A DNA stretch of 64,000 bases. Source: Hericium rajendrae. Its lineage: Eukaryota; Basidiomycota; Agaricomycetes; Russulales; Hericiaceae. Location of the stretch: positions 868,001 to 932,000 of the forward strand of contig CM065892.1 in assembly GCA_033439255.1 (NCBI GenBank). Reading direction: 5' to 3'. The translations under genes and the position numbers were made by a program. Under the pieces are notes generated by a model. It was given only the letters and a program-made list of their open reading frames with translations, was not told the origin of the DNA and ran no database searches. This document shows, piece after piece, positions 56,349 through 64,000 of the stretch (position 1 is its first letter; every line of letters starts with the position of its first letter).

Positions 56349-58808
56349 GGTGAATGAAAGAAGTGGCTCCGGCGCCTAGTCTTGGTCTACGTGACAGACG
56401 GGACCGGTGGAGGCACGTTGTCAAGACTCGGTCGTAGACAGCAGAGAACCACCCAAGTCACCAGCGATGATGGGAGCGAGAGAGCAGAGAGCGACTAGCA
56501 GCGCAGTGACCTGTATTGGAGGTACAGTACGGTACAGACGAAATGGACAATCTAGGGAAATAGGCGAGCGACAGGGAGACTATAAGTACTGGGACGACAA
56601 TGGGAAAAGAACAATGGACACCATAACGGGTCGAACAATAGAGTGAGAACAATGGTGGCCAAAAGGAGAACAATGGGAGGGAGAACAATAGGATGTCCCA
56701 AAGGGGAACAAGGGCATGGGTGAAGGATAGCCCCAGGTCATGTGAGGAAGTGAACATGTGATGGGGCTGCTGGAGCACATGACCGACGCGATGCCTTGAT
56801 GGCAGAGAAGAAGGCGGAGAGAAATGGAGCGATCCGTGACACACGTGACATATTGCTTAGTGAACGATTCGAGGATTCGGAATCGTCTAGCAAATCCGAA
56901 GCGCCGCCTCGGCGGCTAACCAGGACGATGATGACGGCATCGGATATGCCATTCTTGAGTAAGTTACTTGAGTTGTTTGGCTGTGATGTCGCAGGATGTC
57001 GCGCAGCTCGCCCAAGTACACGCTCACAAGTTGTGTGGCCGACGACTTCTGCCTCTCGCCGACATAGTTCCCTAACAGATGCAATCAGCAAGCGAAGATA
57101 GAAATCATAAGGCTGTTATCTCTTACATCCGCGAAGTGCCCTTGACCTCTATCAGGCTGTTTGGGTAGATCTCTTTTCTGTTGGTTCGCCCTTGTCCACG
57201 CTGGTGGGACTGTGCGGCGCGTCTCACCGCATCCCTGTCGCCAGCTCATTTTTACTTGTTGAGGACATCGGATGACGCCATGGTTGACAGAGGCCGGCCC
57301 CCACGATGGGTGAGAAGGCCGCTGTGTGGGCATGAACGGGGGAGGGGGGCAGGTCAGCTCGCACCAGTTCTCAGGCTTCCTCAGGACGAGACGCGTGTGT
57401 TATCCTATTCAACGTGCGACGGTGACGGAGGCTCCACTGCACCCCATCCGCTTGGTTCTGGCGTTCTGGGAGAACATTTAAAATCAGCGCATATGCCAGA
57501 AAGATAAATGGGAGAGGAGAACGGAGGTGGGCCGGTTTACCTTTTGCTTGCCTGGGAATAAGTTAAGTAAGTGAGAGGGAGGGCGCGGGCTGGGCATACG
57601 GAATCTTAGACTCAGGAGCGTGAGGTCGCAGGGATTATTTTTTTAAATGGGACAATAGCACGGCACATGGCACGTCGCATTCAATGATCAGCTGCGTCGT
57701 TCATGAATCCAAAGTGATGTGCATACGGGGATCTGAAGAATGCTCGAGGTATGCTATGGCGCTTGTTCGAAGATGTGATAGTTCTCTCTCGTCACCTCGG
57801 GAAAGTGGTTGAGAAATACGTCTTTACAGGTCATCTTTAAACCTGAGAGTTCAGCATTTTGGCGAGTTACAGGGCTTCGTACGTACCGACGGTTCGAGAT
57901 ATGGCAGGTGTGCGACACGGGCAAGAGAGACAGAACACGGCTAGGGTTAGGTTTCCGATCGCACATCATGCATCATGTAAGAAATCTACATACAGTAAAT
58001 TTGTCCGGCGAACCTCGACATCCATCGTCGACATCGAAGGGCAACTCTGAACTCACGCTTCGACTGTTTATCTTTTCATCTGTCCACAAATCTTGGGCTT
58101 TATAAGGCTGCATCTTGAAACAGGTGCGCGAAGCTACAAGATTTACAAGGCTTGCTGCAACGCTAACTTCAGCAAATGAGTACCCAAGGCCAACGTACTA
58201 ATAGTAACCCTTCAAGCTATGGCGATCGAAGATCGAAGCTCGTAGCAAGGCGTCTTCTCTCCCTCACTCCTCGCCCTGGTTAATTTGAACCTTTCTGCCT
58301 TGTGCTTCTCGCTACCCTATCAGCTGATGCATATTGCCCCTCACAACTGCAGACTCTCCTTGCATAACGCCTGGCGCCCATGCAAAATCGGCACATTGCA
58401 TGCAAATACATGATGTCGTTCTTATTGATTCCTCGGTACCGTATCCTTCGATGCATAAGTATTTGTATTCTTTCGATCTATCAATCAGCGAGTTGGAGCT
58501 CTGTTTGGGAGGTGACTGGCCTCATCATTCTGACATATTCTAACAGCTAATCCACTGTTCGTCAACTTGATCTTCTCAGCCGTATCTTTTGTGCGGTGCT
58601 CTTCGACACGTACCCAGAAGTAAACAGGGTATTTAAAGCTCGGGCAACATTCGTTGGGGATGGGTTAACTGCGATATAGCGTTGTACTTCGTGATGCGTC
58701 GCACTTCGTCACATGATCTACCACGCTACTGAAGGACAAAGAGATCCCTTTCCTCGGCAGGGTTTAAAGCAATCCGGTGAATTCTCCCCATATTCTCCCC
58801 ACTCCACC
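56349..58808. other. Gene-poor stretch; repeat-A terminus and one weak minus-strand frame
   Basis: At 56835-56890 the sequence ACGTGACATATTGCTTAG followed by GTGAACGATTCGAGGATTCG matches one end of repeat family A. A 71-codon minus-strand frame at 57754-57969 ends with LKMTCKDVFLNHFPEVTREN and could be an exon of an unrecognised gene. The rest shows only short frames. A TATTTAAAG at about 58629 precedes the next gene. Confidence 0.4.
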
Positions 58809-60023
58809 ATGCCTCTATCCAAGCATCAACGTGAAGCATTCATGCCTGTAATGGATGCGATGAATCCACGTCTGCGACTCCCCACGGAACTCGTCCATGT
58901 CATCCTTGCTCAAGTAATCGGGGACTATTTCAGCAGCATGATCATCGCCTCTCGTCCACAAAGTGATATAAGGACACTTCCTACGATACTCATCATCTGT
59001 CGTAATTTCCGCGCCTGCGTCACCAAGCTCCTTCAGTCGTTGTGTGGTGAACTTTTTGTTGTCGGAGGTAGTGGTCCATTTCGGTGAGTTCCTTTGTAGT
59101 CTGTATCGAGCAAGGTGATGCTGAAGTTACGAACGAGGATGCGCAAGGATTATGGCACGTCAGTTCTGTGTCTGAATGAATTGTCGATCATTGGTTATAA
59201 AAATACGGTGGAAGTTATGTTGGAGCGCTCATCCCACATCCTTCAAACAGTGCTCACTCGCCATTCCGCCCAACCTCTTATGTGCATCAGCTGTTCTTAC
59301 CTCGCGACCATAGCTCTCTTAAAGCGTCATTCCAGCTTTAAATCTGGCCAAAAAACTTATGCCAAACGTCGAGTTCATCATGAGAGCATGTGGTCGAGGC
59401 CTGCATTCCGTTTCGCAGAGCTGCAAGCCCTCCACACGGTCTATCGATCTGTCCCAGGAGAGTTGCGGGTTTTGTTGCTGGGTGATATCTGGAATGAGCT
59501 CCTGCAGACAGTAACGACGTGGATGAGGGGTGAGCTACTTCCTATATCTACCTACCTTCCATTCATGACATATCATTATCATAGTCTGTTTTTTGGACTG
59601 CGCCGTCGAAGAGATGTCCCTCTTGGTCGCTGATCTTCGGCAGGGAATCACACCGGTGAGTTGTTAGGTTGACTCTATTGACATTCAGACGCCGAACCCA
59701 TATCGCAGGAAGATACATTCGAAAGTACACGACCGCGACCGGAAGTCAAAGCACATTTTGAGAAGATTCTATCCAACCTTCATTGTGGCGCTGCCTCATT
59801 GAAGAATCATCTCACGGCTTTTGCATCCGATGGCCCCCACAGCCTCACGCGTGAGACGTCCTGTCTTACAGCCGTTGAGCTCCGGTGTGTAAAGTTCAAT
59901 CGTATTTTGACAATCTTGGACTGCTTGGGAACGGACGGTGAAGATTTCGATATTCAGCATATTGGACGGGATTGCTTGATCTCGTTGTTGTCGGAAGATG
60001 AGATGATGGTCAATTTTATGTGA
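58809..60023 (+). CDS. F-box-like protein
   Basis: The ATG at 58809 sits in a good CACCATG context; an in-frame ATG at 58713 would add 32 residues. The N-terminal region LRLPTELVHVILAQVIGDYF has the F-box pattern (LPxELxxxIL), followed by LPTILIICRNFRACV. After an intron beginning GTGAGT near 59082 a long helical exon continues (LNELSIIGYKNTVEVMLERS; ALHTVYRSVPGELRVLLLGD), then two short introns around 59530-59705, and a last exon ending ISLLSEDEMMVNFM at 60023. No frame break seen. F-box proteins select substrates for SCF ubiquitin ligases. Beyond the F-box the sequence is not recognised; large families of such proteins exist in mushrooms. Confidence 0.6.
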
Positions 60024-60959
60024 TTCATAGATGTTGCCACTTTTTGCCTACTTGGCATGCTCTACGCACAAGGTCTTGTGCACCGACAAACTGGTTTGAA
60101 GCTGGACTGGACGTGTGAGCGTGGTGTAGAGAGACCCGCACGAGTTCGAAGAGGCTGAGGCCGCGAGCCAGAAGGAAGGAAGGAAGGCGGCGTTATGTAT
60201 GGTGGCTGTCTGGTTACGGCTCGATTTCATGAAAACTCCGCCTCCTCGAATCAAAATATTTCCCCGGCCCGCACCTTGAACCAATGTATCTGGTCAGGGA
60301 GCTGAAAATTATTCACTTGAGAGAGCAGCGTTGGCCCTCGCATTGTACCCGGGGCTACGCAGGACTCTTGGATCTGGAGAGGGGCATGTCTAGTATGTAA
60401 TGTCAGGAATAAGTACAAGACACAGCGGAATGTTCACGTTGCATTTGAGGCGTTCGAAGCTTATGAATATACTAGTATTTCTAACGTCTACATCAACTAC
60501 AAAGTAGTACACGGTAAGACATGTAGTACAAAATCTCTACAGCTAAGAAGTCGTGTATGCAAGTGCGGAGCGCAGGCAGTCACACTTCATGAGGACATCA
60601 TTGCAGGAGCGAGAAAGGTCATTCATCACAATCATCATTAGCAGTCCTTGGCGCACGGTCCAAGAGGATGCTATGTGACGTGGTGGACAGCACAAACAGC
60701 AGGACGGCGACGCACCTGATCTCGACCTTGCACGCGACATTCGTCTCGGGAAAGAGCTCATGTAGATGAGCTCACCGTGCCACTAGCGGCAAATGAGGCT
60801 CTCCGCATGTGTCGACAACTGCGGGCCCTCCATGCAGATGATGTACTTGCCGCGGCCATTGTCGTTGAGCGCATGGCTCACGCAGCTTCCAAGCTTGACG
60901 TTGACCGAGTTGCCGACGCGGCGTGGGCGATGACGGAAAGCGCAACGCTGTACGACGCG
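60024..60959. other. No gene supported
   Basis: 3' flank of the F-box-like gene and of the squalene epoxidase fragment. Between 60770 and 60960 open GC-rich sequence on both strands may be a heavily decayed continuation of the pseudogene. Confidence 0.35.
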
Positions 60960-61830
60960 AGCCGTTTATGCGCCCAGTGCCAACGAGCAGGATAGACAGC
61001 AGGACGACGTCGTGGAAGGCGACAGTCATGCCGCCGCCGGTGAGGGAATGGCATCATGCATCACCGAGGAGGACGGTGCCCTCCTTTGTTGCTCTGCAGG
61101 CAAGAGGAAGAAGTTGGACATGCAGCAGAGGCGGTCGTTGTCATGTGGAGTGCATGGGAGGACGCGTACCTTCAAGTTGGATGGGAAGGGCTGCTTGACG
61201 TCGACGAGCATGCGGGTATCGTGCTCGCTGATCTGGTGGTATATTGAGCACGGGGCCTTGTCCCTTGACGAGACAGACAGTGCCGTGCTGGAGAATGGGA
61301 AGGCAAGCGTCCTCGAGGACGACGCCGACGAAATGGGTCTTGGTCTGGGGCTTGATCACGGCCTTGCCCATGATGGCGGAGCGGAAGTTGCAGAAGCAGC
61401 CGTTGGCGAAGAACACCTCCTTCTCTGCATCCGTCTCCGCAGACATCTCCTTCTTCATGCCAATCCCTGCGTCCTTCGTGGTGGCCTTCATGCCCAGCAC
61501 GCGCCCCATGAACTGGCCTTCGATCAGGTCCAACACCGTCGCCTTGATGACCTCCACGCCCGGCGCCGCACGCGCCTTCTCACACAGCTTTATGATGAAC
61601 CCTCCATGACGGAATGAGCGGCCCTCGGCATCGTCAGGGTATGGAATGTGGACTGTCTTGCCATCGTGCACGACGCAATAGCCGTGTACGGGGATGGCGT
61701 CGATGTCCTCGAGACACTCTCCCATGCCAAGCTCGCGCAGAGCGATGACGCCACCTGGCTGGAGCAGCTCGCTGACGATGCGGTCAGGCTCTGTGAGCGA
61801 GCGCTCGAGCAGTGCGAAGACACGCGTGAG
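60960..61830 (-). pseudogene. ERG1: Squalene epoxidase (squalene monooxygenase) pseudogene
   Basis: The minus strand reads LLERSLTEPDRIVSELLQPG, LEDIDAIPVHGYCVVHDGK, VHIPYPDDAEGRSFRHGGFI, APGVEVIKATVLDLIE, NFRSAIMGKAV...TKTHFVGVVLEDACLPI and GTVCLVKGQGPVL, in family order. Defects: the Rossmann start (GxGxxG) upstream of ERSL is absent; a few residues are lost before GCF and the DG motif reads NG; an extra base at about 61246 shifts the frame, after which YHQISEHDTRMLVDVKQPFP is readable; a TGA follows VLLGDA where the GD motif continues, before LTGGGMTVAFHDVVLL. An unspliced intron lies between PSNLK and the GD motif. The C-terminal membrane part is not recognisable. Confidence 0.93.
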
Positions 61831-62324
61831 TAATGCCCCCGCACCAGAGGAAGATTACAAAACTCCCTATTCACAGTATATCCAGCCCGATTCGACCCGC
61901 AAGCGATGCAAAATCGTCACCTCGTCTAACTTCTTGACGATGACGTCCGAAGCACAATGCCGAGGCCTGTGAAGCCAGCCTATGCCATGTACTTGACGAT
62001 GACGCCCTTGGGTGTCGCCCGGACGCAAGGCAGTGTGCGAGAATGTCGCGCGACCGTCCGAAACAAGAAGATTTGTTGCAGTAGAGTGAGTACATGTTCG
62101 TGTCCACGAATATACTGACCTGGAGAAACAAGCCACAGCCTCCAACTCGGACCATCGGCCAGCGATAGCGAGAGACCCGTTGGTGTTCGCATCTGTGGGT
62201 ATTGTCGTCGGACTTGACGATGACCCTGGAAACATGTTGTCCGGCAGTGCCCCGCCCATCTACTACGCCGCGTATTTGACGATTTGTGCAGCCACCTCAT
62301 CGGGATGGTATCAAGTCGGCTGGA
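61831..62324. other. Intergenic with TTGACGATGACG words
   Basis: The word TTGACGATGAC occurs at about 61934, 61994 and 62214, and again near 25067. No gene is supported; the missing 5' part of squalene epoxidase is not here. Confidence 0.4.
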
Positions 62325-62525
62325 AGAGCTCCCCGGCGAGCGGCTTGCGGAGATGTGCTCGCACGGGAGCAGCTTACGGAGAATGGTTCGTATAGAGCGG
62401 CTTATGGAGAGCGGCTCATGGCAGACCGGCTCACGGAGAGCGGCTCATGAGCGCTTGAGCCTCATGGAGAGCAGAGCTCGGACAATGCCGAAGCATTGGC
62501 CCGTAAGATAACTTTTAATCACGAT
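62325..62525 (-). repeat. Dispersed repeat C, copy 2
   Basis: Inverse, diverged copy of 16900-17070: several GAGCGGCTCATG(G)A units (62390-62450), CAGAGCTCGG, and an AT-rich end with ACTTTTAATCACGATTAAT. The tandem units are more variable here. Confidence 0.6.
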
Positions 62526-62655
62526 TAATACCGGCAGCTAGACACATGGCACGCCACTCCTTTGTTGTTATAAGAACTGCTCAAAGCCCCGTCGCTGGTT
62601 TTTTTCATTCATCTAGTCCCCCACCGTAGAGTATAATATCCTTGATCTCGTTAAC

Positions 62656-63617
62656 ATGAGCCGTTTACGACAGTTCTCCCTTCTCATGGCCTTCGGTGTT
62701 GCTGCAGCAGTGTTCTTATTCGATTTTCTGTCGAACCCGATGGTGCATTTTGTGACCTTCCTTTTTTTCGTTTGCAATACCTAATAGGACTTATAGACTG
62801 GACACGATTCAAAGCCTCACGCTTCAGATCCCTATGTCGCCATGTCTTGCGAAAATCGGACCGTTGCAGGGGTTGTGTCTGCTGACGACTTGAAGAACAT
62901 CTTCCCCGGTATCAAGGAACATGTTCGTGTTCGGGACATGAGTAATATTGCCATGGGCGCCATGAAGGATTTTGAGAAGGCTCAAGATGACATTCAAGTG
63001 TTCTTTGCTTGGATGCAGAACCTCACGAATAGGTGCGAGAGCTTTAGCGTGAAGCAACAAGGCTTATATTGACGATACTCGATACTCCCTCTAGAGTCAA
63101 TAATACAGTATACATGGATGTTCAATTCAGCCGAAGCGTATTGTCATGCGGATCCGATCCTTGTCACGCGAAGTTCTCTACCCCTAAGGCGCTCATATCC
63201 CTCAAGTTTGCCTTCCTAGGTTTCCTTTCTGCGATTGAACGTATCCAAAGGCGGGAAAGCGCTCTTCGTTCTGCTATGGATTCTCTTGACGAACAAGTCT
63301 TTGCTGCGTACAAGTGGCTTGCCGAAGTCGCTCAGAGTGCTGGCACGGTCAATCACCCATTACCCACTTCTATTCACGCTCTGTCTTGCCTCTACTTAGA
63401 TGCCACACGTTGCATTACTGTGGTTCAGAGTGTGCTGGAGGACGTTCACATCACCCTAAAAGATACATCTATCTCTCTCGTACAAACGTACGCCCAACAA
63501 TTTCCCTCCTTACCGAACGCCATATTCGATACTTCTGAAGTCATGATGGATCTGGCGGTTCGAGCTGTGGTAAAGTTGGAAGGCGCGGGTTGTGTCGAAA
63601 CAGTTTTGTTCCCCTGA
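62656..63617 (+). CDS. Small helical protein with N-terminal hydrophobic segment (paralogue 2)
   Basis: Exon 1 (62656 to about 62742) starts MSRLRQFSLLMAFGVAAAVF, a signal peptide or anchor. After an intron ending TTATAG (about 62798), exon 2 reads HASDPYVAMSCENRTVAGVV, NIFPGIKEHVRVRDMSNIAM and QVFFAWMQNLTNR. A 65-bp intron (GTGCGAG...CTCTAG) gives exon 3 with VNNTVYMDVQFSRSVLSCGS, a long helical part and HALSCLYLDATRC, stop at 63617. Roughly 270 residues. NLT and NNT are potential N-glycosylation sites and there are two Cys close together (CGSDPC), in line with secretion or a lumenal domain. It is homologous by eye to the gene at 13905-14929. Function unknown. Confidence 0.68.
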
Positions 63618-64000
63618 TGTGAGTCCCGAATCCTGGCTCTTTCTATCGACAATGATTTCTCACCTCCTTATTCCTCCCCAGTCCCCCAAAAAGTGGGCCA
63701 ATACATTTACGTTACTCAATGATCCAGTATCTTTTATCTGACTTTCATGTGTTTTTTTTTTCGTGTGTCTTTGACGAACCACCATCACTATTGATTGTCT
63801 TCTCAATGATCTGCATTTTAGACCACTGCCTTAACGTCCGAATTGTAGAATTATCATTCGGTGTCGGACATACGAGCCGAAGCGCTCGTGATTGGATTAG
63901 ATTGGATATCTTTTTTCGTACTTACAGTAAGGTGCTCGTTGTGCAATTGATGCCCCCGCGGTTTGCGAGGGTTCCCTGCTACACCGCGCCATTGAGCTAT
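63618..64000. other. Right edge, no gene supported
   Basis: 3' flank with a long T run near 63750. No tRNA fold or further exon was identified before the window ends. Confidence 0.4.

Noticed and set aside
61012-61617. 201-codon plus-strand frame as a gene
   Set aside because: It is antisense to clear squalene epoxidase sequence and has no independent signature.
1-64000. CRISPR array, prokaryotic operon or LTR retrotransposon
   Set aside because: Tandem repeats found here lack spacer structure, genes carry spliceosomal introns, and no reverse transcriptase, integrase or gag-like frame was recognised.
63940-64000. tRNA-like sequence at the right edge (GGGTTCCCTGC)
   Set aside because: No matching A box or foldable acceptor stem is present before the window ends.

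Overview
The window looks like accessory, repeat-rich chromosome of an agaricomycete basidiomycete (mushroom or polypore class). Reasons: genes are split by 50-60 bp GT-AG introns; there is a Tnp2-type transposase of the kind common in mushroom genomes; there is a TET/JBP-type 2-oxoglutarate dioxygenase of the lineage-expanded basidiomycete type; and decayed copies of fungal housekeeping genes (plasma-membrane H+-ATPase, squalene epoxidase, Rpn6, Ctf4/Mcl1, a Rom2-type RhoGEF, Lon) all read best as basidiomycete proteins. All assignments come from reading translations by eye; no database search was run.

Layout. 3.4-5.2 kb (-): WD40 protein with a likely C-terminal membrane anchor. 6.4-7.5 kb (+): coiled-coil RING protein. 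10.1-12.9 kb (+): KDM3-like JmjC protein whose 3' part carries a triplicated exon-intron unit. 13.9-14.9 kb (-): small membrane/secreted helical protein. 15.3-17.1 kb: GC-rich, gene-poor. 17.6 kb: small gene fragment. 19.5-20.5 kb (-): unknown Ser/Pro-rich protein. 22.4-23.1 kb (+): tail-anchored coiled-coil protein. 25.8-26.6 kb (+): second coiled-coil RING protein. 27.7-29.9 kb (+): H+-ATPase pseudogene. 32.9-37.0 kb (-): Tnp2-type transposase. 37.7-39.9 kb (-): unknown Ser/Pro-rich gene. 41.2-43.6 kb (-): mosaic of Rpn6 and Ctf4/Mcl1 gene fragments. 44.1-46.2 kb (+): TET/JBP gene. 46.8-48.4 kb (+): second WD40-membrane protein. 49.2-50.7 kb (+): gene built from an A-B-A-B exon array. 53.5-54.4 kb (+): Rom2-Lon mosaic pseudogene. 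55.5-56.3 kb (-): third RING protein, with a SUMO-interaction-like motif. 58.8-60.0 kb (+): F-box-like protein. 61.0-61.8 kb (-): squalene epoxidase pseudogene. 62.7-63.6 kb (+): second small membrane/secreted helical protein.

Three themes stand out. First, several apparently intact genes belong to small families present two or three times here (three RING, two WD40-membrane, two helical membrane/secreted genes), dispersed and in both orientations. Second, conserved housekeeping genes appear only as broken fragments, two of them fused into mosaics, which suggests capture or segmental duplication by mobile DNA. Third, at least two genes grew by tandem duplication of whole exon-plus-intron units, with exon phases that keep the reading frame. 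Non-coding repeats include a 237-bp MITE pair with matching inverted termini, a separate 288-bp inverted-terminal element, and a dispersed repeat family of at least four copies with a 16-bp minisatellite.
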